In this document: positions 11,633 to 21,760 of the stretch, in pieces
How positions within the stretch are numbered: position 1 is the first letter of the stretch
Layout of the letters: each line of letters starts with the position of its first letter
Origin: Berberis thunbergii
Lineage: Eukaryota > Streptophyta > Magnoliopsida > Ranunculales > Berberidaceae
Assembly (NCBI GenBank): GCA_003290165.1
Contig: QNQO01000598.1
Span: 1 to 64,000 of the forward strand
Length of the DNA stretch: 64,000 bases
Direction of reading: 5' to 3'
Position numbers and translations under genes: made by a program
The notes under the pieces: model-generated
Seen by the model: the letters and a program-made list of their open reading frames with translations, nothing else
What the model was told of the DNA's origin: nothing
Databases searched by the model: none

Positions 11633-12662
11633 AATGTCGTCTTCTTTTGCAAATTATGGGTCTTCACTATTCTTGTTATTTTCTCTACTGCCAGTATTGC
11701 TGCTAATTTTATCAAGAATTCAACCTCACGTGGGGTGATCATCGTGCCAAGATACTAAATGGAGGGCGAAAACTCACCCTGTCACTCGACAAGGCATCTG
11801 AGTCAGGGTTTAAATCGAAGAGAGAATATCTCTTTGGACGGGTTGATATGCAACTCAAGCTTGTCTCTGGCAACTCTGCTGGCACTGTCACTGCGTACTA
11901 TTTAATTCCTTCATTCACTCCACCTACCAACCATAATATATATAGCATGTTTATGATTCATTCTAATGATGCTTTTTTTCTACAGTTATCCTCTCAAGGC
12001 CCAACGCATGATGGAGTTCTTGGGAAACCTGACTGGAGAACCATGCACACAAATGTGTTTAGCCAAGGCAAGGGTAATAGAGAACAGCAATTCCATCTCT
12101 GGTTCGACCCTACCAAGAACTTCCACACCTATTCTATCATCTGGAAAAAAAAGAAACATAATGTATGTTAATGTTTTTCTCTCATCATACAAACACCACA
12201 CCACCACTGCTCTTACTATATATCTAGTCTTTTTCAAGTGCGCAATTCTATAATCAATACAGTGATTGATTGATGTTCTGTCCTGTGTTATATGCACAGA
12301 TTCTTGGTGGACAATATTCCCATTAGAGAGTTTTAAAATGCAGAATCAAAAGGTGTCCCCTATCCCAAGAACCAACGCATGAGGATCTACTCTAGCCTTT
12401 GGAATGCTGAAGATTGGGCTACACAAGGAGGGATTGCGAAAACCGACTGGTCTAAAAGCGCAACTTCATGAGCTCTTCTTCAACTTCTGGCTCAAATTCA
12501 TTTTCAGATAACAAGTGAGAGACTCAAGAGCTTGACCCAATGGGTAAGAGGAGATTGAGATGGGTACAGAAGAATTACATGTTTTACAATTACTGCACAG
12601 ATTTGAAGCGCTTCCCACAAGGTGATGTCCCTCCTGAATGTAGACGTTCAAGGTTCCTCTAA
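11633..12662 (+). pseudogene. XTH copy 2, catalytic motif deleted
   Basis: Exon 1 opens MSSSFANYGSSLFLLFSLLP (a signal peptide), then a one-base deletion near 11712 throws [20 protein letters not shown] out of frame. Exon 2 (from about 11986) reads through THD and then loses the catalytic core. Relative to copy 1, 11 bases covering the EIDFE residues are missing, and about 7 more are lost shortly after, so the frame returns at [15 protein letters not shown]. Exon 3 (from about 12300) has a stop at the position after IPIREF, then [26 protein letters not shown] in frame, then another deletion. The nucleophile and acid/base glutamates of GH16 are gone, so it cannot be a working XTH. Copia, LINE and MITE insertions follow directly downstream. 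Confidence 0.88.
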
Positions 12663-12839
12663 GTCCTATAATGGTTGTGTTTGTGAGCATTGTTGTATAA
12701 CTTATTTCTATACTTATTCAAGTTGCAAGATTTCTTGTTGTAAAAATGGGTATTTAATTTTTTTAAATCATTCGGGTTCATTTATTTGTACTATATATTA
12801 TGTTCATCTTGAACCAAATTCCTTTTTTCAGTACATTAT

Positions 12840-13053
12840 CTTTTGTGTACACACATGCCACAACTTCAACAAAAATTCATTCGGAATTCTCTTGCTGCTG
12901 AGAATGCCTCGCGCCATGTCCAGGATGATTCTATTCCACCTTTCTGCAGCTCCATTTTGCTGGGGGGTTGATCTCAGAATGGTTAGAAGGCATCGAATTC
13001 CATTTGCTTCACAAAATTTGAAACTCATGAGAAGTAAACTCTCCTCCTCGATC
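12840..13053 (-). pseudogene. Copia integrase fragment, distal part
   Basis: Minus-strand translation gives FCEANGIR, STPQQNGAAERWNRIILDMARGIL and FLLKLW, the end of a Ty1/copia integrase core including the final catalytic glutamate region. It continues the fragment at 15972-16510; the LINE between them carries a duplication of the junction sequence, so the two were one element before that insertion. The left break is near 12840, just after the XTH pseudogene tail. Confidence 0.75.
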
Positions 13054-13069
13054 AGATCTCATGGACCTG
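13054..13069. repeat. Target site duplication of the LINE (left copy)
   Basis: The 16-bp sequence agatctcatggacctg occurs here and again at 15956-15971, immediately after the short poly-A tract. It brackets the LINE exactly and is copia integrase sequence on the minus strand. Confidence 0.85.
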
Positions 13070-15507
13070 TAGTTCAGATCCAGACTGCTGAGTTTGCAGG
13101 GAGAGTTGCTGAATGTGAGAAACTTCTCATTGGTCGATTTGTTGGGAAAAGATTGGCGTATACCTATGTGAAGGAATCATTAATCAAAGTTTGGGGAACC
13201 AGGAACTTCGAGATGCATATCCATGGAGAGAGGACCTTTGTCTTCAAGTTTAAAGATGAAGTAGATAGAAACAATGCCCTGGAAACTGGCTCCATCCACA
13301 TTGCGAGTCGACTCTTCATCATAAGAGCATGGTCGTACACTATGGAAGAAGAGGAGGAGGAACTCAAATCTGTTCCAATATGGGTTACGCTTAAAAAAAT
13401 CCCTCTTTCTTATGGAACCCAGTTGGCATCCAAAAGCTAGCAAGTGTCATTGGAGTCCCAATAATGCTTGATAAGAATACAGAGAAAGGAACAAGAATGT
13501 CTTTTGCTAGAGTCTGCGTTGAAGTGGTTGCTCATAATCAATTACCCTATGAGATTCATGTGGTCATTGACAATGAAGTCACAAGAGTAGTAGAAGTAAA
13601 GTATGCTTGGGTTCCTATTAGATGTTATACGTGTGCAGTGTTTGGGCACTCTAAGCAACAATGTCCTAGGCAAAGAAATGAATCGAAGCCAGTTACGAAG
13701 ATATGGAAAGCGACTGGTAGCCAAATACCTACTGCGCAACAAAATGACGCAGGCTGGACTGTTGCCAAAGGCAAGCATGCATTTAGACCACGAGTTAGCA
13801 AGGAACATGACAAGGCTAAGCATGGGAATGGCAATGCTGAGATAGGATCTGAAACTAGCAGCGAAAGGAACACGGACAGTGGATCATTAGCAGAAAATGT
13901 TATGCAATTGGTACCAGTAGCAGTGTTCTAAAAATCGGCCTAGGCGGCCACCTAGGCGCTAGAAGGTGGAAAATCGCCCAGATTAATGGTTGGGCGAGCT
14001 GTCTGGGCGGGTCTGGGCGGGATCTAGGCGGTCTAGTCAGCCTAGGCGGCTTAGGCAGGGTCTAGGCGGTCTGGGCGATTTTTATTTTTTAATAAGGCTG
14101 ATTGTGTTCTTATTTTATTTTTTTTCCTATTTTTTAGAAATAAACTATTTAATTATTTTTTATTCAGTATATGTCTAAATATAGCAAATGATGATTACTT
14201 AATGGAATTCTCAAAGGATCTGCCGGTACCAATTTTATTAATGTAGATTTTATCAAAAATAACTGAGGTTATTCATGCAATTTGAAGAAAAATAAAAGAT
14301 TACATAAATTCAAATTTATATAAAGTACCCATCATGACCAACTTTAGTCATTTGAGTTTTAATAAATTTTGTTCACGATTGTTAATTTTTCATGTTTTTA
14401 AATTTTGCATATGTATATCACTATATTGGCATTAAATTGAATATAATTGATAAGGTATTATGCTTAACTTTTATAAATTAATAAAGTTATAATACAAAAC
14501 CTAAGACCGCCTAGGCGCCCGCTTAGGCCCCTGGGCGCTAGGCACCTGCTCGCCGCCCGCCCAGCGCCTAGCAATTTTTAGAACACTGACCAATAGTAGC
14601 GGACATAATAGGATCAGACACTGAGCGGACAGTTGCAATGACTCCTACACATGACAATCTGGAGGTCACAACCCTAGCGAGTGCAGCTCTTAAGGTGAGT
14701 ATCAAAATGCACGAGATAGTCAACAGAAAATGCAGCGATTCAACAATGAACAAAGCAGATTTAGCATGCTTGATTTCAGCAGAGAATACATCAGCGTTGG
14801 CACGCCTTGATTCAGCAATTAAAGCCGGGTTTGAGCTGGTGCAGTTCCAGGATGCTTCTCCCATATCAGTAAGCTCTCGTTCTGCTTCAGCCAATGCGTT
14901 TCAGGAAAGCTCGATCAATGAAAATAATAGCAGTTTGATTGAGAATAGAAACCACCTCGTTGCCAAAGTTGGACCGCCTATGTTAGAATTAGATGTTGTT
15001 GATACGTTTAAGGAGCAGCAATTCAAAGAGCAGCAGAGTTTGGTTGATGTTGTTAAGGAGCAACAATTGCAAGAATTCAGGGATGATTGTAGGGATGCAG
15101 GTTACTCACCCAATGGGATTGAAACGGCGATTCAGGCTGCGGATTTAGACGTTGAAGTAGCAGCAGAGCCAGGTCTGTCTACCCCCATATCTAACTCAGA
15201 AGAAAACCCAATGCAATTAGTGGAGGTGCTTCACGCAATCGCTGGTATAGGAGGACTGGGGAAAGATTCCACAACGCTCATGGATTTCCTAACACCCCAA
15301 GACGTTAAGGCTGTGCATTCAGCAATTGACAAAATAGGCAAGGGTGCATTGGTTGCTGCAATTCAAACTTCCCTTGAAGAGGAAGCAGCAAAGGTGGGGC
15401 AAAACACTAGTGAAGAAGAACGTGAGGTTACCACAATACAGCCTCCCACGGCCTATGTTCCTCGAAGGTCCTCTCGAAGCAAGAAGTCAAATCCTAAATT
15501 CAGGTAA
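13070..15507 (+). pseudogene. LINE ORF1: DUF4283 / CCHC zinc-knuckle protein
   Basis: The N-terminal part (13070-13410) has the DUF4283 signature: LIGRFVGKRLAYTYVKESL, then HGERTFVFKFKDEVDRNNAL and PIWVTLKKIPLS. A single-base loss near 13413 shifts the frame. The next frame reads IQKLASVIGVPIMLDKNTEK and reaches a C-X2-C-X4-H-X4-C knuckle (CYTCAVFGHSKQQC) near 13625. A hAT MITE (13921-14588) interrupts the frame. MITE plus duplicated target is 676 bp, and removing it rejoins the frame into the downstream coding part, which ends at 15507 with a basic tail (RRSSRSKKSNPKFR). DUF4283 proteins in plant LINEs are thought to bind the element's RNA. Apart from the one shift and the insertion the frame is remarkably open. 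Confidence 0.8.
13921..14588 (+). mobile_element. hAT MITE, family 'CAGTGTTCTAAAAA', copy 1 (668 bp)
   Basis: Terminal inverted repeats are cagtgttctaaaaa and its complement tttttagaacactg. The flanks accagtag (13913-13920) and accaatag (14589-14596) are an 8-bp target duplication with one mismatch, as for hAT elements. Both subterminal regions carry GC-rich iterated ctaggcgg/tctgggcgg motifs; the centre is AT-rich. No transposase is encoded. Related copies lie at 57057-57657, 57712-57988 and 60056-60653. Confidence 0.9.
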
Positions 15508-15599
15508 CTGATGATGATAATACAAGTAGAATGCAAATGCTTATTAGAACCTTGTACGGATGCTAGATTAATGCTAGCATTCAATGGTTTTTATATCAT

Positions 15600-15900
15600 G
15601 ATTCATTGTGGTTCGTATCCTTACGACGACTTCTCATACATCCTGAGGCCCATATTAGGTATAAATCACGTCATGAGAGTAATTAAAGGATTAATTGGTA
15701 CTTATGAGGAAGAAAAGTTATGGCAAGTCTATCATGCAAATACTTTATTAGCAGACCATTTTGCAGGGTTACTCCCCAATTTGAAGACGGTGATTCTAGA
15801 ACTAATTAGGTTCTTTGTTGAAGATTTGAAGCAATTTTATTGTCCTGTGGATGCTGTAACGAGTGAACGTATGAGTGATTGTAAACTTTATCATACTTTT
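15600..15900 (+). pseudogene. RNase H-like remnant at the LINE 3' end
   Basis: Plus-strand translation includes VYHANTLLADHFAGLLPNL, resembling the end of the RNase H domain that closes ORF2 in many plant LINEs (usual form REAN..AD.LA). It is short and the assignment rests on this motif and its position. Confidence 0.4.
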
Positions 15901-15955
15901 TTTTCTTTTGTAAGGTTCAGGATCCTAAATAACCCCGCTTGCTTTCCAAAAAAAA

Positions 15956-15971
15956 AGATCTCATGGACCTG
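15956..15971. repeat. Target site duplication of the LINE (right copy)
   Basis: Second copy of agatctcatggacctg, directly after the poly-A tract. The first A could belong to the tail. Confidence 0.85.
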
Positions 15972-16510
15972 ATCTCATATCCAGTTTCTTTCTCTACAAC
16001 AGATTTGAATTTCTTGAAGGCTCCAAAGAGTTCTGATTTCAGCTTCAAGAAATATGCAGAAGTTTTTCTTGAAAAGTCATCAATAAATAGAAGAAAATTT
16101 GTTACTTTTACCGAGGGAGTTTGGCTTTATTGGACCACATACATCAATGTGTAAGAGCTCGAGAGGCTTCTAGGCTCTTGAGTTTGACTCTTTTGGAAAA
16201 CTCTTTCGGAATTGTTTCCCAAGTAGACATCATTCGCAAAGTTGGTTGGGTGATTGAAGGAAGATAATTCTTTCACCATCTCCTTATTCGATAGCAAGTC
16301 TAATCCATCAAAATTGAAGTACCCAAATCGTAGATGCCAATGCCATGATATATCTTTGTAGTAGCTTTGAGACACTTTGCTAATCGTTTTGAATGTTTAA
16401 CAAAAAATTCTATTTTTTTTACATTGGCACTAATGTAGGAAATATGGCTAAAATAATTGAAGACGTAATGGATCGAAGATATACAAAAGGACGTAACCAT
16501 AATTTACAGA
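15972..16510 (-). pseudogene. Copia pol fragment: pre-integrase and integrase start
   Basis: Minus-strand translation gives VKHSKRLAKCLKA, then WHLRFGYFNFDGLDLLSNKEM (gag-pre-integrase zinc-binding region), QEPRSLSS and the start of the integrase core. Frameshifts are present near 16370. It is the proximal half of the copia copy whose distal half is at 12840-13053. No LTR was recognised for it. Confidence 0.72.
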
Positions 16511-16639
16511 TTTGGTGTTCGAGCTCAGAATGAGGCATACAATACCTTTTCGGAAAGGCAAACGACGTCACAGGTACAACACAACCTTGTTGTGATGTAT
16601 GGTAGATTTTACACGTTTGCGATCGTTCTTTTAGGTTTC
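16511..16639. other. Short unassigned stretch
   Basis: Links the copia fragment to the AT-rich repeat array; nothing recognised. Confidence 0.3.
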
Positions 16640-16866
16640 CAAAACAACATTTTACTTTTTTGGAATAGAATTTTAGTTTTATTTTCCAATTGGATTTTAG
16701 TTTCTATTTTTCAATAAGTTTTTAGTTTCTATTTTCCAATAGAATTAGTTTTTATTTTCCAATACGATTTTAGTTGTTAATTTCCAATAAGATTTTAGTT
16801 TCTTTTTTCCAATAGGATTTTAGTTTTATTTCTAATAACAATATAATTTTTATTATCCAATAGACC
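16640..16866. repeat. Degenerate short tandem repeat, about 28-bp unit
   Basis: About eight units follow the pattern 'ttttccaataggattttagtttctat' with substitutions and small length changes. The array stops directly at the LTR of Tat-like copy B (16870). Confidence 0.7.
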
Positions 16867-16869
16867 TTG

Positions 16870-17553
16870 TGATGCAGTCGATTTTCGTTCCCTTCTTTGA
16901 TCTTGACCTTCAAGCTCGCTGACCTACACAAGGAAGGCATGTGAGCCACGAATCACTGTTGTGGTGGTCGATGGCACTCCAATGCTAAAGTCAAATAGGT
17001 ATCTGAGGAAGCTGTAATGTTGTAAACATGGAATTCGTACCGTACCTTAGCTTACCAACCTCGTGTCTTCTTTATAGTATTGGAGTCCTGGTTCGACCAG
17101 ACCATCAATGGCGTAGTTTAGGGAAGAAGATCTTTGTGGAGATCCTTATCTAATTATGAGTCATGATGTGGAGGGGAGTTTCCCTGTTAGCCTTGTGCTC
17201 CTAGATACATGGGAAATATTTCTCATTCCGATAGTAGTTTGTAGATAAAAGTCTCCATGTGCGACATATACTCTAGAATTTGCTTCCTAGTTGAAAGCAA
17301 AGCGCTGTTGTAATTGCCCATCTAAAACTGATATCGAGATACTTGCATTAATAGGCCCTACGGGTATTGAGGATAGCTATGAAACACGTGGGCTTAGCAG
17401 GCTGTAAGAATTTGAGTCTGTTCGGCAAACCGCATTGGGCGGGCTTAGAACTGCTTGGGTTGGATCAGTGTTGGGCTAGCGCTAGGGCCTGTTATTCCTC
17501 GAGATCATCATGACACGTGTACAGTGTTGAGTTGTGGCCATTTTGGTGTATCA
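16870..17553 (-). repeat. 3' LTR of Tat-like element copy B
   Basis: This 684-bp block aligns with the LTR of copy A (5746-6447) from 'tgatgcagtcgatt' to 'gtgtatca' and has TG...CA ends. It lies downstream of gag on the minus strand and next to a polypurine tract, so it is the 3' LTR. The 5' LTR of this copy is not seen on the far side of gag. Confidence 0.75.
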
Positions 17554-17556
17554 TCA

Positions 17557-17568
17557 GCTACTCCCTCC
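17557..17568 (-). promoter_or_regulatory. Polypurine tract of Tat-like copy B
   Basis: On the minus strand GGAGGGAGTAGC sits 3 bp from the start of the 3' LTR, the place and composition expected for the plus-strand primer of reverse transcription. Confidence 0.6.
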
Positions 17569-17819
17569 GAGTTAGTGGGCCATCATATCGGTTTGCTAAG
17601 TCACTTCTTGAAAAGATATGTCGCTCATGATCATAGAGTTTGAATCATAGTTTGAGCTACGCGGTTCATTAATTGAATGTGTGTTGGTTCAGTGGAGAAT
17701 AAACAGGAACCCAATCCCTATTTAGGTCTTCCTTTATGCGGAGACTAAATCTTTTTATTTTCTTTACTCTTAGAGATTTTTCTCTGTTCATCTTCTGATT
17801 GAAAAAATTATTCATCTTC

Positions 17820-20330
17820 TTCATGGCTCACCAAACCATCTTGATGACGCGACCTTGGCCAAAGGCATTGAGTTTTTGGAAGACAGGTTGCTTTCTGAAT
17901 CGGGCCTCGCTAAAATTTGAAAGATGTTCGGGGTCCCTGAGGACCTGTGACGATATGCTCTGAAGGGTGATCAGACGCCAATGTTTCCACGGGTGGGGTT
18001 ATCTGTTTGCACTGCGGGATGCTCCAAACTGGAGTCCGCTTTTCTGTTCTTGACGTGATTTGGGACTTATTGGATTTTCTTGGAATCCCTCCTACCCAAT
18101 TGGTACCCAATGGGTACAGGATCGTTCTTCTCATCATGATTAAAGCGAAGGAAATCGGCGTCCGCGTGACTCCGCAGGTGATCCAGTTGCTGACTTCTCA
18201 TCGACTGAACGATCAAGCCATTTGTAAGATGATGTCGTCATCTTGCTTTGAAAATTTTCAGGATGACTTCAAGTCCTGGAAAAAGTACTGCAGAATCAAA
18301 GTACTTCCAGTTTAAGTGTCGTCCGCTCGAATGAGAGTTCAAGCCACTTCATAAGTGTAGTTTTATCTCTCGATTCTGTTGCACTGATTGTATGCTAAGT
18401 ATTGCCCGTGCTTCTTCGTAGGGACATTCCCCACTAATCCTCTTACCCCAGAGGAGCGAAACACTATGAAGAAATTCTGGGACTTGCAGAAGAAGAATGT
18501 AGAGGATGTCATATGTACTACCAAGTTTATTCATAGTAAGTGAGACAACTGGCATGAGGTCCCCCACTCTTTACCGATCGTCACAAGCTAAGTCCGAAGG
18601 TGGGGGCCCTTCTAGGAAAAGGAAAGTTGTCGGAGTTAAGGCTCATGTTTTATCTGATACATAGGGGTTTTCTGAGACGCTGACCTCTTTTGTAAGTCCG
18701 AAGAAGTCTCGTGTGAGGACTGGGTCGTCTTCCAAATGGTCAGCTTCAGTAAGTGATGAGCGTAAGCTTAATTAGCCTGCCATGGTGGAGGCCGAAGTGT
18801 CCGACTGGGAGAGAGACCACTTGCGACTAGCAAGGGTTGAAGATGCATCAAATCTTAGTACCATGCAGGTAGAAGCTCTTAGCGAGAAGCTGATGTTGGC
18901 TTTTGTGGTGGCTTTTACTGGTGTGATCCGTCCGAGACCGTTCTGCTAGAGCGTCTTGAGATGGATTTGCCTGAGGTTCTAGAGTCCAATCGTTCCACTG
19001 GTGGGTTAGTGGTCGTGGTGACACAGGTCAAGTTTCTCATAGTCCACATTGTTCCCTATCTCAGTCCAGACCGCATCTCATGGTCATGGAGGGTCCGTTG
19101 GACAGCTCGCTTCCTACTCTTTCTCCAGACTCTGCTAAGTCATCTCGCAATAAAGGGTCGGATGTCGATAACAAAGGAAAGGTCACGAAGGAGAGCCTGG
19201 GAGCAGTGGCGACTACAAAGGGTGGTGTTGGCATAATTCTTCATCTGGGAGAGCTCCATTCAGACGAGCGGCTAAGTCTGTTTGCCCCAAACGTAGTGAA
19301 GATGAGCAATCAGGCTTGACACCAAGAGATTGATGTGGATTATGCTTCGAGAAGCATATAAGCAGGCGTCATAGCTAACTGATGGATCGGGCTCCAAAAC
19401 CCGAGGAGGATACGCTAGAAGGGCATATGGATAATGGTTTAAAGTACCTTATGCTGAGAATGTTTCACTTGAGCCAGGTGGTCGTCGCTAGGACAAAAGT
19501 TGAGGTGGCTCGTGAGAGGGTATACACCATGGAGCGGGTCTTCTCGAACATGCAAAGGTTGTATTCTGATGTGTTTTGTGAAATTGAGTTGCTAAGAAAG
19601 TAGGCTGAGGAGAGGAAGTTGGAGCCCTTGTGTCTAACTTAGCAGAGGCAGTGTCTGCGAGGGACGGGTTCAAGCAGGAGTTGGATCTAACCCGCCGTAA
19701 TATGTAGGTTGCACAGGAAGCTGCGGTTGATGAGCATTCTGAATTGTGATCTCTCACTGAGGAGAACGCCTTGAAGAAGGCTGATTGGGCTATTCAGAGA
19801 CAACAGTTGGAGGCTGACATGAATTCAATGCTCGAGTAGCGAGAAAGACTGGAAAGCAACTTCAACTAGAACAACTTGAACTCAGTGTTGTTAAAAGCAG
19901 TTTGACTACGGAGCAATGTTAGGTCGATGCGCTGACAGGCAAGCTGGAATTGTTGGAACATGAACTTGCTAAAGCGAAGATGTGCGATGAAGAGTTTATC
20001 CAAGAACAAGGCAAGTGTGAATTCCGCTAGGTTGTACACAGTAGATTGGAGCTGTTGGCGCTAATAAAAGAGGAGCATCCGGAATAGGACCTCGATCCAT
20101 ATAAGAAGATGTCGTATGCAAACTTATCAGTGGTTTATGCATCATGGATGAAGATGTCGGTCCGGATCACGTCGCTTAGATTGTGGTACGTGCGGACGCA
20201 ACTCCTGCTCCTTCCTCTGTTAAGCTTAGGTCTTATGTTTTTGCACCCTCTCCTGATGAGGAATAGACTTTTCACACTTGTACCTTTTTCGCTTCACGTG
20301 TTAATGAAAACAGATTTATCTTGAGTATGT
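17820..20330 (+). pseudogene. Antisense ORF (aORF) of Tat-like copy B, putative gypsy-type transposon domain
   Basis: Reads on the plus strand, opposite to gag-protease. Near 18000-18130 it has LHCGMLQTGVRFSVLDVIWDL, then LDFLGIPPTQLVPNGYRIV, which resembles the 'putative gypsy type transposon' domain (PF04195) found in many plant genomes. It is followed by a long charged, probably coiled-coil region (18780-20100) and ends with LELLALIKEEHPE, shared with copy A. Many stops and shifts break it. An intron may be present near 18310-18420, where a tttgtgc..cag-like border is possible but not proven. Function unknown. Confidence 0.6.
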
Positions 20331-20700
20331 TTTGTACCCGTATTATGCTCTGTTTCCATATTGTGTGCTTTTCGTTTTGCCTTATCGTTTAACTTCGACA
20401 TAGGCTAGTCAGGTCGATAAAAAATCGAGTGGTCTATCTGATATTGAGAGTTTGACCATTTGTTTTGCGAGTGATTTGGAGTCACTGCTGCTTAGATACA
20501 TCCAATAGTGGTCATTCCGCGTATGGTTTAAAAGCGGCTATGCTGCCCAGTTGTAGCCCATCCTTAAGGTTTTGTAAGCTCGGACTGGCATTCCATGCAG
20601 CACTCGTTAGCGTGTTGGCGGGACTATTTATGGGTCAACATAAGCGGCCTTAGCTGATAATAGAATGTCGGTCTGTGTGAGCATGAAAATGTTGCCTGAG
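20331..20700. other. Spacer downstream of aORF, copy B
   Basis: No recognised gene; corresponds to 531-829 of copy A. Confidence 0.35.
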
Positions 20701-21760
20701 CTGTGATTTATCTCTACGACCAATGTTTCGAAAGAGAGTGGTGTTCACGTGGCGAGCCATCTAGGGTTCCAACCTTTCAAACCGTCTATGTAAGAACAAA
20801 GTGGACTACAGGTTCAAGGAGCGAGGATTTGGTGATCATGGTCTGTTGAAGAGCGATGGTCCAATAGTGAGTCGTCGACATCAGTTCGGGATTGACTAGG
20901 CTCCCACCTTTCAAACTATCTATACCCGGCGTAACGGGCTACAAGTTTGAGACTAGGGGATTTGGCGACCATGGTCTATTGAAAAGCAGTGGTCCCATGG
21001 CAAGCCGTCGGAATCATTTCAAGACTAATTAGGCTCTCACCTTTCAAATTATCTACACACGTGCGCATCAAGCTACAAATATGGGAGTTTTCGGCTACCA
21101 CGATCTATAGAAGAGCAGTGGTCCCATGGCAAGCCGTCGAAATCAGTTCGGGACTGACTTCAAAATCAATTTGGGACTGACTAGGCTCCCACCTTCCAAA
21201 CCATTTATACCCCTGCAATGGGGGCTACAAGTCTGGGAGTTTTTGGTGACCATGGTCTGTAGAAGAGCAATGGTCCCGTGGCAAGCCATTGGAATTAGTT
21301 CGGGATGACTAGGCTCCCACCTTTCAAACCATCTACACCTGCACAGTGGGGGTTATAAGTCTGGGGTTGGTAATTTAGCAACCATAACTTGTAGAAGAGC
21401 AATGGCCTCGTGGCGAACCGTCGACATCAGTCGAATATGACTAGGCTCCCACCTTCCAAACCATCTACACCCACGCAGTGGGGGCTATAGGTCTTTGCTT
21501 TGATCAGAAGCTGTCGTTTCTAGTCGTCGCCAGCTAGGCTTACCTGATCGGGTTACCATTGTTCGTGAAGGGGTAACGGTCCCTAGCAAGTCGTCGTCAC
21601 CAGGCGTGATAACGCTGATTAGACTCCCACTTCCTAAACCATCAACATTCACACTAGGCGAACTAGGTGTCGGGGTGAATCAAAAGTCATCGTCGTCAGC
21701 CAAAGCTGACTAAGCTTGTTCGACTAGGTGGGGGCTCCGCCAACTGCAAGCGTGCGAGCC
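20701..21760. repeat. Tandem repeats (about 130-150 bp monomer) in Tat-like copy B
   Basis: The landmark 'aggctcccacc' recurs near 20896, 21028, 21186, 21310 and 21448. Each unit also contains 'accatggtctgtagaagagc' and 'ggtcccgtggcaagccgt'. The last unit (21490-21740) is of the longer type seen in copy A, with 'catcgtcgtcagccaaagct'. Sub-repeats are more alike here than in copy A, suggesting more recent amplification. Confidence 0.75.

Larger units (their letters stand above)
13070..15955 (+). mobile_element. Non-autonomous LINE with poly-A tail, inserted in a copia element
   Basis: The block is bounded by 16-bp target duplications and ends in a run of A at about 15947-15955. It has a nearly complete first ORF (DUF4283 and zinc knuckle) and only a short RNase H-like remnant of the second ORF near 15640-15830. 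Endonuclease and reverse transcriptase are missing, so it must have been mobilised in trans or deleted afterwards. A hAT MITE sits inside it. Confidence 0.78.

Noticed and set aside
12622..13440. A 272-codon plus-strand frame taken as one gene
   Set aside because: It runs across the XTH pseudogene tail, a copia fragment on the other strand, the LINE target duplication and the LINE ORF1 start. Only the part after 13070 is coding in origin.
16640..16866. CRISPR-like short repeat array
   Set aside because: Units are contiguous without unique spacers, strongly diverged, and the DNA is plant nuclear.
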